DNA of 64,000 bases from contig NZ_JARVRS010000001.1 of the NCBI RefSeq assembly GCF_030209575.1, positions 3,658,001 to 3,722,000 on the forward strand. The letters are read 5' to 3'. The stretch comes from Leifsonia sp. fls2-241-R2A-40a. Lineage in GTDB: Bacteria; Actinomycetota; Actinomycetes; Actinomycetales; Microbacteriaceae. The notes under the pieces were generated by a model, which did not search any database, was not told the DNA's origin, and was given only the letters and a program-made list of their open reading frames with translations. The translations under genes and the position numbers were made by a program. The stretch's first letter is position 1. Every line of letters begins with the position of its first letter. Of the stretch, positions 7,644-15,560 are shown in pieces.

Positions 7644-7697
7644 CGGACGCCGGCGACTGGGACATCCTCGTCGCCGCATCAGGGTTGACCGGCCACA
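7644..7697 (+). pseudogene. Remnant of a type B array gene 3' end
   Basis: These 54 bases closely resemble 6693-6749, the 3' end of array gene 5 and its trailer: both read CGGACGCCGG-GACTGGGACATC, then AGGGTTGACCG and CCACAT. The translation SDAGDWDILVA matches the type B C-terminus, but there is an extra base before the stop and no upstream coding sequence. Twenty-six bases further on, ATG 7723 begins MKRRTLAVA, reminiscent of the array gene 4 start (VNRRTLVIT), and then loses similarity. This is best read as debris of at least one more array copy. Confidence 0.6.
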
Positions 7698-7937
7698 TCT
7701 GCGCTGTTGGAATGGGGGATTCATGAAGCGTCGGACTCTGGCCGTCGCCAATAATGCTGGGTGGAAGATCGCGAAGCGGGGGACCCGGATCTCCGCCGGA
7801 GCCTGTCGACCGAGGACGGACACGTGAGACGAATCGGAGCCGCCGCATTCTCCGCGCTTCGCCGGCAAGTGCGTCGCAGCCGAGAAGCGGGCAGTGAAAG
7901 ACTGCTTCACACTCGCATTATTGGAGCAGGTCGCGTC

Positions 7938-9245
7938 GTGGCGCGACTCCAGCGAGACAGTCGCGAGCCGAAAGAGCTCGCTACAGCTTCTGGGAAGCGC
8001 ATCAGACTTCCAGCGCCAGTGAGGCTCTCCACACGCCAAGGTGACGTCCCTGGGGTCCTCAGCTACGACTCCGTCGAGGAGCGCTTCCGTGTCGATTGCG
8101 CCCAGGGCGACCTCTACGACTTAAGGCGTGCGGGCGACTTCACCTTCAAGGTGCGTGGCACGCGAGCAGCCGCTCGCGGCTACGTGGCCATCCGACACGG
8201 CGTGCACTTCCTTGCCCTCCACGAGTTGCGCGTCGGGACGGACAGCCTTCAAGAAGAGTTGCAATCGCTGCGTCTTGCAATCGAGAATGCCTCCCTGGCG
8301 TTCTCTTACCGCTTCGACGACGGTGCCGCGGTAGGCCAGATCGAGATTCCGCTGCCAGCCATCGACGAAGCACCACCCGCGAAACTGACGCTCGAGAACG
8401 GAGACCTGGTTATCACGCCAGCGGACGGCGCTCTGCTGGCCGCACTCCTTCCCCACGTTGCCGCGCTTGAGGACCTCATCACGTTCTGCTGCAACAAGCC
8501 CAGCGCGGTCCAAGCAGTCACCGGGATGACAACCACTGGACGCGAGATCGCGATCCTGGGGCAGACCCGCTACCTTCCGTTCAGGAAACCGGCACCGAAG
8601 GTGTACGACCTTGCAATGCGCCTAGGAAATGCCCGCGCTCCACAGCTCTTTGCGTGGTGGTGGGAGGCTCGGACGGAAGCCCGCCCAGTCACGCAGATAT
8701 TGGCGGGGACGCTATATCAGGGTGGTTTTGTCGAGAGCGGGGCGATAGCTCTGCTCGCCGCCGCAGAGGTCTGGTCACGCAATGCCTTCGAGATCCAGGG
8801 TGCAGCTCCCTTCACCGATAGGCAGCTCGCGCCGATCGTGAAGGCACTGCAGGCCATCCCGGACATGGACAAGGCTCAGAAGTCCTTCGTCCGCCGCGTT
8901 CGCCGGAACAAGCCCGCCGACACCACGCTCGGTGATCATCTGCGCGCCATGCTCGATGACCTTGGCGACCATGTCTCCGAGGCACGGATCGCCCGCGATG
9001 TATTGGTGACACTAGCGCTCCGAGCGCGCAATCAGATCGCGCACGAGGGAGCACCACGCGGGCAAGGCGCGAAGGATGCGATGACGGATGCTGAGCTTCG
9101 CGCAGTACGAGATGCAACGCGTCTTCTCCTCACACTGAGCGTGTGTAAGGCCGCTGGAGTTCCGGCGGCTGCGCTTTCCCTCACAGGTCGGCAACTCGGT
9201 TCGCGCTATGCACAGGCTCACAAGCAATCAGGCATCTTCTTGTAG
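7938..9245 (+). CDS. HEPN-domain protein, ApeA-like, putative defence protein
   Basis: The protein of about 435 residues has an N-terminal beta-rich region (PGVLSYDSVEERFRVD, GYVAIRHGVHFLALHEL) resembling the N-terminal domain of ApeA-type anti-phage proteins, a middle helical part (LFAWWWEARTEARPVTQIL, IALLAAAEVWSRNAF), and a C-terminal HEPN-like domain with RNQIAH (R at about 364, H at 369), matching the RNxxxH catalytic motif of HEPN RNases. Such proteins typically restrict phage by cleaving RNA. The start is uncertain: GTG 7938 has GGAGCAGG upstream; GTG 7824 and ATG 7761 would add residues with poor codon character. No antitoxin is visible next to it. The family call rests on pattern only. 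Confidence 0.6.
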   Translation: MARLQRDSREPKELATASGKRIRLPAPVRLSTRQGDVPGVLSYDSVEERFRVDCAQGDLYDLRRAGDFTFKVRGTRAAARGYVAIRHGVHFLALHELRVGTDSLQEELQSLRLAIENASLAFSYRFDDGAAVGQIEIPLPAIDEAPPAKLTLENGDLVITPADGALLAALLPHVAALEDLITFCCNKPSAVQAVTGMTTTGREIAILGQTRYLPFRKPAPKVYDLAMRLGNARAPQLFAWWWEARTEARPVTQILAGTLYQGGFVESGAIALLAAAEVWSRNAFEIQGAAPFTDRQLAPIVKALQAIPDMDKAQKSFVRRVRRNKPADTTLGDHLRAMLDDLGDHVSEARIARDVLVTLALRARNQIAHEGAPRGQGAKDAMTDAELRAVRDATRLLLTLSVCKAAGVPAAALSLTGRQLGSRYAQAHKQSGIFL

Positions 9246-9420
9246 TGGAGCGCCCCAGTCGCCGACTCGCACTTCGATCCGGCCAGCCGCAAGGCAGGAG
9301 GAGCCGAAGACCGTCCTCGCCGGCTGCGGGCGTCGAGACGCCAAACGGGTCGTCGGCGCCGCAGTGACGCGCGCGAGAAGCGACAGCGACGAGCGCTGGC
9401 CCGCACATAGAGTCAGTGCC

Positions 9421-9579
9421 ATGACGACAACCCCGAACGAGCTCGCCGAAGAACTCGACGTCAGCGCGAAGACCATCCGACGCTTCCTCCGAGAGGAGTT
9501 CGCTGACCACGTCCACGGAACCCGGTGGGAGCTCGATGACGACCAGGCGACCGTCATCCGGGCCCGCTTCTCGGACTGA
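9421..9579 (+). CDS. Small HTH protein (52 aa)
   Basis: This short gene encodes MTTTPNELAEELDVSAKTIR and continues to 52 residues. The segment LAEELDVSAKTIRRFLREE is a clear helix-turn-helix and the rest (RWELDDDQATVIRARF) could form a small wing. TAGAGT at 9408-9413 lies seven bases upstream of the ATG, consistent with a leaderless transcript. It converges on the recombinase gene 9586-10605 with only six bases between the stop codons, so it may act as its recombination directionality factor or as a regulator; this is inferred from size and position only. Confidence 0.6.
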   Translation: MTTTPNELAEELDVSAKTIRRFLREEFADHVHGTRWELDDDQATVIRARFSD

Positions 9580-9585
9580 CAGGAG

Positions 9586-10605
9586 TCAGAGCCCGAGCTC
9601 GCGGGACGTGGTCGCTTCGAAAATGCGCCCCCGGTCGACGTAGCCGGCGAGCACCGAGAGGTTCTTGTGGCGGCTCGTCTTGGCGATCCGCTCCAGCGAC
9701 ACGCCTGCACCGGCCGCGGTCGTGATGTGGCTGCGCCGCGGTGAGTGGCCGGTCAGTGCAGGAAGGTCGACCCCGGCAGCCTCCGCCCGGGCGCGGAGGA
9801 TCAGCGGAACGGACTGACCAGTGAGTGCCTGGTGCAACGCGCGGCCGTTGGACCAGACCCGGACGAACAGGGGCGTGTCGTCGGTGAGGCGCCCCACCTC
9901 GCGACGGCGCTGCTCGACGAGCGCCTCAAGGTGGGCGACCGGGTCGGTGATGCCCGTGCCGCGCGCGATCGCCAGCTCCTCGCCCCTCCCCTGCTGGTCG
10001 GTCTTTGACCGGCTGATGTAGACCAAGACCCCGTCACGGGTGAAGGTGAGGTCACCGACGGTGAGGGCGACGAGCTCACTTCGACGGAGGGCGGCCGCGT
10101 ACGCGGTGAGGATCAACGCCGCATCCCGACGCCCGACCGGGTTGGTGAGGTCGATGGCGGCGACCACCTGCCGCAACTGGTCGGTGGTGAACACGCTCGC
10201 CTTCCGCACACGGTGGCCGGCGAGTTCGCGGCGGGCGCCGGCGATGAAGTCTTGCAGCACCCGGGTCTCGGTGGGATTGGGGAGGCCGAGCTCTCGAGCG
10301 CGGCGCCGGACGGCCGCGAGCAGGATGTCGATGGCAGAACTGGAGATGCCGGTCTTCTTCCCTGACGCGTCGGTGCGCTCGTCCAGGGCCCAGGTCAGGA
10401 ACGACGCGATCGTCGCCGGGAAGTTGGGGTCCCAGCCATGCTCGTCCGCGAACCGGTCCAACTGGCGCAGCGAACTCGCGTATGCGCGGCGGGTGTTCGG
10501 GCTGAGGGCCGACTCGACCCTCTGGGCGATGCCGGGAAGGTAGGCGGCCGGGTCGGTCGGTGTTGCGAGCTCGGCGGAGTCCGACAGCTCGACGGGAACG
10601 GTCAT
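9586..10605 (-). CDS. Tyrosine recombinase/integrase
   Basis: The 339-residue protein has an N-terminal SAM-like DNA-binding domain (SPNTRRAYASSLRQLDRF) and a C-terminal catalytic domain. Numbering from ATG 10605, the catalytic set is R174 (ALRRSEL), K201 (SKTD), H287-x-x-R290 (HSPR), H313 (SRHKN) and nucleophile Y322 (AGYVD), so it looks active. It cuts and rejoins DNA through a phosphotyrosine link. It is not next to a tRNA and is distinct from the integrase at 16.4-17.6 kb. A GTG at 10617 is an alternative start; ATG 10605 has GGAAGGTGG upstream. A dyad at 10646-10675, just before its start, has the layout of a recombination core site. Confidence 0.9.
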   Translation of the reverse strand: MTVPVELSDSAELATPTDPAAYLPGIAQRVESALSPNTRRAYASSLRQLDRFADEHGWDPNFPATIASFLTWALDERTDASGKKTGISSSAIDILLAAVRRRARELGLPNPTETRVLQDFIAGARRELAGHRVRKASVFTTDQLRQVVAAIDLTNPVGRRDAALILTAYAAALRRSELVALTVGDLTFTRDGVLVYISRSKTDQQGRGEELAIARGTGITDPVAHLEALVEQRRREVGRLTDDTPLFVRVWSNGRALHQALTGQSVPLILRARAEAAGVDLPALTGHSPRRSHITTAAGAGVSLERIAKTSRHKNLSVLAGYVDRGRIFEATTSRELGL

Positions 10606-10645
10606 CTCGGGGTCCACCTTCCACCTATGCGCGGGATGGTCCCTT

Positions 10646-10675
10646 CACTAGCGATAAGCGGCCTAAGCACTAGTG
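10646..10675. promoter_or_regulatory. 30-bp imperfect dyad, candidate recombinase core site
   Basis: The left arm CACTAGCGATA (10646-10656) and the inverted right arm AAGCACTAGTG (10665-10675) match at 8 of 11 positions, flanking an 8-base spacer. The 11-8-11 layout is that of Xer/lox-type crossover sites. It sits 41 bases upstream of the recombinase start. It could instead be an operator controlling that gene. Confidence 0.35.
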
Positions 10676-10685
10676 GGGCGCTACT

Positions 10686-11230
10686 TCACACCGAATCCGG
10701 CCTAGTTCTGGTGCGCCGCTTGAACTCACGGATCTGGCGAAGATGACCTGGGAGCAGCCCCGTGGTCGGGGGCGGGGCGAGCAACAGGCGATCGCGGCTG
10801 CGGTCGGCCGCCCAGCTCGGGTCGAGAGCCCGCATCGCCCGGAGGTTGTCGTCAATCCAGAGGAGGGCGACGCTCGAAGGGAGCTCCCGCTCGAGCCGCT
10901 TCACCGCGTTCAACTTCCACGTCAGGTCGGGCGTGGCACGCACCGCTTGTCCGGGCAGGATCCACCCTCCGGCGAACGGCCGGCGAGGCAGTCGCTGTAG
11001 AACACCGGCAAGGTCGTAAGGGATGGCCGCCCAGGAGGTCAGCCATGCGAGCTCCACCCCGGCCTCAGAGCCATCTTCGATCGCGACGTCCAGCTCCTCC
11101 AAGCGATCGAACCGTCCAGGTCGTACACGCGGCCTTCGGCGTCCTCGTACTGCGGGTGCTTCACATGGGGACGCGGCGGCTGACGCAGCACGACACCATC
11201 GACATCGAGGATCGTGAGGACGTTGACCAT
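10686..11230 (-). pseudogene. HAD-superfamily hydrolase broken by a frameshift
   Basis: The first part, from ATG 11230, reads MVNVLTILDVDGVVLRQPP with HAD motif I (DVDGV), continuing to GRVYDLDGS near 11125. The frame then stays open with an unrelated sequence, while the expected continuation lies in another frame: FDRLEELDVAIEDG, then ELAWLTSWAAIP (motif II, TSW), KLNAVKR (motif III lysine) and LLWIDDN (motif IV), ending at TGA 10686. One base lost near 11118-11124 (GACGGTTCGATC) would explain it. A repaired protein would be about 180 residues, typical of small HAD domains found with RNA-repair or phage genes. ATG 11296 is an alternative start. Either a pseudogene or an assembly indel. Confidence 0.6.
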
Positions 11231-11447
11231 GGCGAGGCGGTCAGCTGACGGCTGCTTCTGGATTCCGTCTGCGATGAAGTCGGGGCGTGTGCTCATGGGG
11301 CTGATGTTGCGACGCGTGCCCGACATCGAAGGAGGGCTACGACCCCGCTGGCGCTCCCAGGAACTCTCAGTGACGTCGACGGCTCGTTCGCTGAGCGCGC
11401 CGATCAGCTGCTTCATCTTCTGCTCGGCGGACTCGACTGCGCGTGGA

Positions 11448-12905
11448 TTAGTTGTAACCCCAGATGCCCGTCGCTTTGATGAGGTCGTGGACCGTGATGG
11501 GAAGGGCGGTGGGCGAGCTCGCGATCCAGGTGACGCCCATCGACCCGGCCTTGCTCAAGGTCTTCAGTGCTGGGAAACCGCTGGTGCCGAGGTCCAGGAC
11601 CGGATTGTTGCTGAAGTTCAGGTACCCGGCGGATTTCAAAGCGGGGAAGCGCGCGCTCATAAGGGACTTGTTCTGCTGCACGTAGAGGTCTTCTGCGCTG
11701 GTCAGCGCGCTGAAGTCGACGGAGGCGAGCCCAGTTCCCTTAATCGTTACCGCGCTGCCCGGGCCGCCGTCGAACGCGGTGAGCTTCGGCACCTCGAGTG
11801 ACGCCAGCGACGCACCACCGAGGGACATGCTGCCCGCCTGGGTCAGAGACGGGAGCGACAAGTCGGTCACCCCTGTGCCTTGCAGGAAGATCCCCACGGT
11901 GGCGGTGCTGAGCGCGCTTAGGTCGAGCGTCTTGAGAGCGGTGGCGGGCGTGGCCGCGGAGAGGGCGCTGATCGAGCCGACGGTGCTGAGGGATGGTGCC
12001 TTGATCGCCGTGATGGCGGAGGAGGTCACGTTGATCACGTTCGTGACCGATTTGAGAGCCGGCGCCGAGAGCTCTGTGACACCGTCACCGTCGCGGACCT
12101 GGATCGACGTCACGGAGGTGAAAGGGAGAGAGATCGCGCCCTTGACGCTGTTGAAGTAGACCGTACCGGCCGACGTGATGTTGCCCAGTCCATTCTCGGA
12201 CTTGAGCGTCACCGCCCCGACGCCCAGCTTTGTGACGCCCTTCGCGAGCTCGAGACCGGAGAGGTCGACGCCTGAGGTGGCTCCCTTGATGGCGGTGAGC
12301 AGCGGCCCGTCGTTCGAGTCGGCCAGCGTGGCCGCGTGGCTGAGCAGGAGCGGCTGGGAGGCGTCGAGGCCGAGGCTGGCGCGGACCCCGGCGGCGACGA
12401 CAGCGTCCGGGACCGCCCACGTCGGCGCTGGGTCAGAGGTCTCCTCGGCGGCGGTGATCGGCGCGCAGGGGGTGTTCTGTCCGTCAGTGAGGATCGTTGG
12501 GTTAGTGTCGCCGGACCAGGCCATGTAGGTTTTGCCGGCGGCCGTGGCGGTGGCAACCCAGCATCGCCCGCTGGCGTCTGTCGCAACATGGAGGTCGGAG
12601 GCCGGGAGGAGCTTGGCCGCTTGCAACCCGGCGGAGTCCGTGTACGTGCCGCCGCTGTTGATCCGGGCGATCGCCTGCGCGTCGACGACGCCGCGCAACG
12701 ACGACTGGGCGGCCTGCTGCTGTGCCCAGGGGACGACCCCGACGATGGTGGCTGCGATGACGCCGGCGATGATTCCGATGACCAGGATGCCGACCATGAT
12801 CGAGGCGAGGTCGACGACACCGCTCTCGGCGGTGAACAAGGTGGAGCGTTCGCTGCGTAACCGGGCGATAGCGCTGCGGACACGGCTGCTGATGATGGTG
12901 TGCAT
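11448..12905 (-). CDS. Prepilin-like protein with a C-terminal beta-solenoid domain
   Basis: The 485-residue protein begins with a basic stretch followed by a pilin-like helix: ESGVVDLASIMVGILVIG at about 27-44, continuing hydrophobic to about 58, then an amphipathic helix (QQQAAQSSLRGVVDAQ). It lacks the usual Glu at +5 after the glycine. Two cysteines (SGRCWVA, NTPCAPI) may pair. From about residue 165, VVAAGVRASLGLDASQ starts a domain also found in the lipoprotein at 13828-15150, followed by roughly 20-24-residue repeats rich in L, S and T with LPxLxxxGS-type motifs, like a leucine-rich or beta-helical solenoid. A surface adhesin mounted on a pilin-type anchor is the likely picture. A shared upstream element lies at 12963-12988. 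Confidence 0.7.
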   Translation of the reverse strand: MHTIISSRVRSAIARLRSERSTLFTAESGVVDLASIMVGILVIGIIAGVIAATIVGVVPWAQQQAAQSSLRGVVDAQAIARINSGGTYTDSAGLQAAKLLPASDLHVATDASGRCWVATATAAGKTYMAWSGDTNPTILTDGQNTPCAPITAAEETSDPAPTWAVPDAVVAAGVRASLGLDASQPLLLSHAATLADSNDGPLLTAIKGATSGVDLSGLELAKGVTKLGVGAVTLKSENGLGNITSAGTVYFNSVKGAISLPFTSVTSIQVRDGDGVTELSAPALKSVTNVINVTSSAITAIKAPSLSTVGSISALSAATPATALKTLDLSALSTATVGIFLQGTGVTDLSLPSLTQAGSMSLGGASLASLEVPKLTAFDGGPGSAVTIKGTGLASVDFSALTSAEDLYVQQNKSLMSARFPALKSAGYLNFSNNPVLDLGTSGFPALKTLSKAGSMGVTWIASSPTALPITVHDLIKATGIWGYN

Positions 12906-12962
12906 GGTGGTGGTTTCTCCCTACGGCGGGGAGCTTCCTTCACAGCTCCCCTCTCGTGGGGG

Positions 12963-12988
12963 ATGTGGTCGGCAAGCGGCTCACCCTC
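12963..12988 (-). promoter_or_regulatory. Shared cassette element, copy C
   Basis: On the minus strand this reads GAGGGT, nine bases, GCCGACCACAT. Identical fixed residues and spacing occur at 15505-15530 and 15760-15785. Its end lies 57 bases before the prepilin-like start at 12905. Between them a hairpin GGGGAGCT/AGCTCCCC occurs, followed by the ribosome binding site, so the element may be a promoter or part of a structured 5' leader. Confidence 0.6.
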
Positions 12989-13079
12989 CCGCGCTTCGGC
13001 CAGAGGGACGGACGGTTTCCACTCCGGCGCATCTGTACACGGTGAGGGTCGTTCGGCCGTCGCGACTTGAGGAGGGTCG

Positions 13080-13769
13080 ATGCAGACATCAGCAACCACC
13101 GCAGGGCGCCGCGCCCGCGTCTCCACAGTGGCAAAGCGGATCCGGGAGTGTCTTGTCCGCGACGACGGAGCCACCTTGCCGGAGACGATTATCGCCGTCG
13201 TCGTTTCCGCCACGATGATGGGCGCGATCAGCACGGGCGTGATCGCGCTGACGACGCTGAATCACAGCGTCGCCGCCACGGCCGCGTCCATCCGCGACGT
13301 CACGACGACAGACATGCGCTGGCGCGAGAGCGTCCGGCAGGCCGTCCAGATCACCCCCGCCGACGACCACACCGTCACGATGACCGTGCCGGCAGCGACC
13401 GGGTGCCGGACCGACAGCTGGACGTTCGACAGGGCCTCCGGGCTCCGAGTTGCCACCACGGTCTACCCGACGCTCACCGGGACGTCTTGCGCGGGCACGG
13501 CGCTGGCGCCGGCCGCCACGGAAACGTTGCTGCCCGGCAACTCCGGGGTCAGTTTCCACTATCGCAACCTCGGCGGGCGCGACGTCACCTACACCGCCGG
13601 GTCACCCACGTTGGCGCCAGGGACCGCACCAGCCGAGGTGGCTAGTACGGGTTGGACATCCACCACGGTCGGTAGTGCTTACTTGGACGGCACGGTGATC
13701 ACCCCTGGCCGCGCGCAGGGGCGCCTCATCCACAGCAGTCAGATTGCCAACAACATCGTCGGCCCCTGA
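13080..13769 (+). CDS. Prepilin-like (type IV pilin/pseudopilin) protein
   Basis: The 229-residue protein has a basic leader, then DDGATLPETIIAVVV: a prepilin peptidase site at G30 with the characteristic Glu at +5 (E35) and a hydrophobic helix to about residue 60. The remainder is a beta-rich, Thr-rich globular domain with two cysteines (ATGCRTD, GTSCAGT) that could form a disulfide. It would be processed by a prepilin peptidase and assembled into, or seeded on, a pilus-like structure; no peptidase, ATPase or platform gene is in the window, so it probably relies on a host system. GAGGAGGG precedes ATG 13080. It is divergent from the gene at 11448-12905 and convergent with the collagen-like lipoprotein. 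Confidence 0.75.
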   Translation: MQTSATTAGRRARVSTVAKRIRECLVRDDGATLPETIIAVVVSATMMGAISTGVIALTTLNHSVAATAASIRDVTTTDMRWRESVRQAVQITPADDHTVTMTVPAATGCRTDSWTFDRASGLRVATTVYPTLTGTSCAGTALAPAATETLLPGNSGVSFHYRNLGGRDVTYTAGSPTLAPGTAPAEVASTGWTSTTVGSAYLDGTVITPGRAQGRLIHSSQIANNIVGP

Positions 13770-13782
13770 ACGCAGGAACGCG

Positions 13783-13815
13783 AAAAGGCCCGAGAGCGGT
13801 GAGCTCGGGCCTTTT
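13783..13815. terminator. Bidirectional terminator
   Basis: AAAAGGCCCGAG (13783-13794) pairs with CTCGGGCCTTTT (13804-13815) around a 9-base loop. The A run on one side and T run on the other allow termination in both directions, fitting the convergent genes ending at 13769 and 13828. Confidence 0.85.
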
Positions 13816-13827
13816 CGGTGCCAGGGG

Positions 13828-15150
13828 CTAGTTGGCGGCGAGGTACGCCTGCAGCGTCGTCGGCAGATCCGTGACCGGCCAGTCCGGCAGGTAGGAACTG
13901 AATCCCGCCGGTGCTGGCCCGACCAGGGATGGGAAGCCGTTGGGGTCCCAGATGAGGCTTGGGTCAGCCCACATGCCTGCACTCTGCGAGATGGTCGTGA
14001 GCGCATTTGCTCGCAGCGACTGGAGAAGAGGGTTGTTGAACACGGCGAACTGCCCGACCTGCCTCAGAACGGGCAGCTCAAGGTCAGTGATGCGGGTGCC
14101 GCTGACAGACAGGGCTCCTGCGGTTTCAAGCGACGGAACGCCGATGCTGGTGGCGGACGGCGAGTCCAAGAATGAGAGGGTGCCAGTGGACTCCAACGAC
14201 GGGAGCTCGAGAGTGGTGAGGGACGGGCATCCCATGACGCCAACTGCTCCAGCGGCCTCCCGAAGAGCCGACAGGTCGACGTTGGTGATCCCCGTGTTGC
14301 CGTTGCAGTAGATCACCACGTCGCCGAGACCTTGGATCAGGGCGGGTAGCGAGATGTCCCCGGTCTGAGGTCCGGCGCCGATCATCATCTGGCCGATCGA
14401 GGTCAGGTTGGGAAGGCTCACATCGCCCACGGCGCCACTCGATTCCAGGTCACCGATGTAGCGGATGTTCTCTAGGCCGTCGAAGGGGGTCGGACCGGAG
14501 GTGTAGACGGTGTCGAGCTGCGTGACGTTCGTCGCCGCCTCCAGGCCCCGGTATTCGTACGTCGCCGCGCCCCCGGCCATCGAAGCGTACTTCCGAACCG
14601 GCGCGTCATTGTTGTCATTGAGACGCGCAGCGTCGTCTAGCGTGAGCTGGGCCGAGTCAGGAAGCCCGAGGGAGACGCGAATAGCCGTGGCCAACGTCGG
14701 GTCGGCGATATTCCACGGCGTGGTGTCACGTACCGGCGGGTTGCCGCCGTTGTCATCGCCGCCTGACGGGCCCGCGGGGCCTGCTGGGCCCGCCTGGCCT
14801 GGCTGGCCTGGCTGGCCGTCGTTCCCGGGGCTCCCCACACCAGGTGCGCCGGTGGCTCCGCGCGCGCCGGTGGCTCCGCGGGGGCCCTGGATGGTCTGGA
14901 TGACGGGGGTGGAGATCACCGGCTGCTGCACGACCGGTGGGGTGAAGGTCTGCAGCGGAGTCTGCTGCGCAGGGTGCTGCTTCGTCTCGGCGGTCTTCGG
15001 TGCTGCGGATGCTGTGGTGTGCGGCTGCTGCGCCGCAATCGGCGCCTGCTGCTGCGTAGTGCAACCGGCAGCGCCGAAGGCGACGCTGGCGATGATGACA
15101 CCAGCTGCGAGCCGGACGGCGTTGGAGCGGCGGTTGGATCGGTTGGTCAT
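13828..15150 (-). CDS. Collagen-like lipoprotein with a beta-solenoid domain
   Basis: The 440-residue protein starts MTNRSNRRSN, with a hydrophobic signal ending in a lipobox (GAAGC, Cys30), then a Gln/Thr/Pro-rich stalk to about residue 87. Residues 89-130 are collagen-like Gly-X-Y triplets: five, a two-residue break (GV), then eight more. From about 148, LATAIRVSLGLPDSAQL is homologous to VVAAGVRASLGLDASQ in the protein at 11448-12905, and both continue LxDxND(A/G)P into L/S/T-rich repeats of about 20 residues. The likely product is a lipid-anchored surface adhesin on a stiff stalk. AAAGGA precedes the start. It lies downstream of two tiny membrane-protein genes on the same strand, probably in their transcript. 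Confidence 0.75.
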   Translation of the reverse strand: MTNRSNRRSNAVRLAAGVIIASVAFGAAGCTTQQQAPIAAQQPHTTASAAPKTAETKQHPAQQTPLQTFTPPVVQQPVISTPVIQTIQGPRGATGARGATGAPGVGSPGNDGQPGQPGQAGPAGPAGPSGGDDNGGNPPVRDTTPWNIADPTLATAIRVSLGLPDSAQLTLDDAARLNDNNDAPVRKYASMAGGAATYEYRGLEAATNVTQLDTVYTSGPTPFDGLENIRYIGDLESSGAVGDVSLPNLTSIGQMMIGAGPQTGDISLPALIQGLGDVVIYCNGNTGITNVDLSALREAAGAVGVMGCPSLTTLELPSLESTGTLSFLDSPSATSIGVPSLETAGALSVSGTRITDLELPVLRQVGQFAVFNNPLLQSLRANALTTISQSAGMWADPSLIWDPNGFPSLVGPAPAGFSSYLPDWPVTDLPTTLQAYLAAN

Positions 15151-15236
15151 GCGGTGCTGTGGTCCTTTCGGGTGATGTGGTGATGGGTGTCTACTGCTGG
15201 GTTTCGTTGATGAAGATGCGGCTGCTCGTCCTCCCG

Positions 15237-15452
15237 TCAGTTGTCGCCGGAGGCTCGCGCTGGAAGGTGGACCCTCCGGGTGAGCTCGACGACTGTCGTC
15301 GAGGACTGGTGCGCTGCGCCCTCCTGGCAAGAGACGACGTGGTCGAAGACCAGCGCGCTGGTCACGACAGGCGCGACGGCGATACTGACGGCGATCGCAA
15401 GGACGGCCCGGCGGCGGAGTCCTGTCCTTGCCACGGCGAGTACTGCGGTCAT
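15237..15452 (-). CDS. Small exported or membrane protein (71 aa)
   Basis: The product has a basic N-terminal segment (RTGLRRR), then a hydrophobic helix at about residues 16-35 (VLAIAVSIAVAPVVTSALVF) and a hydrophilic tail with one cysteine (VVSCQEG). It may be a minor pilin-like or accessory protein of the surface cassette. An AGAGGA lies upstream of ATG 15452, and the conserved 26-bp element (copy B) is exactly 52 bases further upstream, which supports the gene being real. No family recognised. Confidence 0.55.
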   Translation of the reverse strand: MTAVLAVARTGLRRRAVLAIAVSIAVAPVVTSALVFDHVVSCQEGAAHQSSTTVVELTRRVHLPARASGDN

Positions 15453-15504
15453 GTTCTGCGAGTCCTCTCACTCGTCTCCGGGGCGGCTTCTCCGCCCTGT
15501 CACC

Positions 15505-15530
15505 ATGTGGTCGGCGCAGGCGGCACCCTC
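15505..15530 (-). promoter_or_regulatory. Shared cassette element, copy B
   Basis: The minus strand reads GAGGGT, nine bases, GCCGACCACAT, as in copies A and C. Fifty-two bases separate it from the start at 15452, the same distance as for copy A. A hairpin GGGCGG/CCGCCC follows it before the gene. Confidence 0.6.
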
Positions 15531-15560
15531 CCACAGTCGGTTCGCGGGCTCCCTGTTCGC

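Noticed and set aside
14760-14900. CRISPR-like short repeats
   Set aside because: The repeats encode Gly-X-Y collagen-like triplets inside the lipoprotein; there are no regular spacers and no cas genes.
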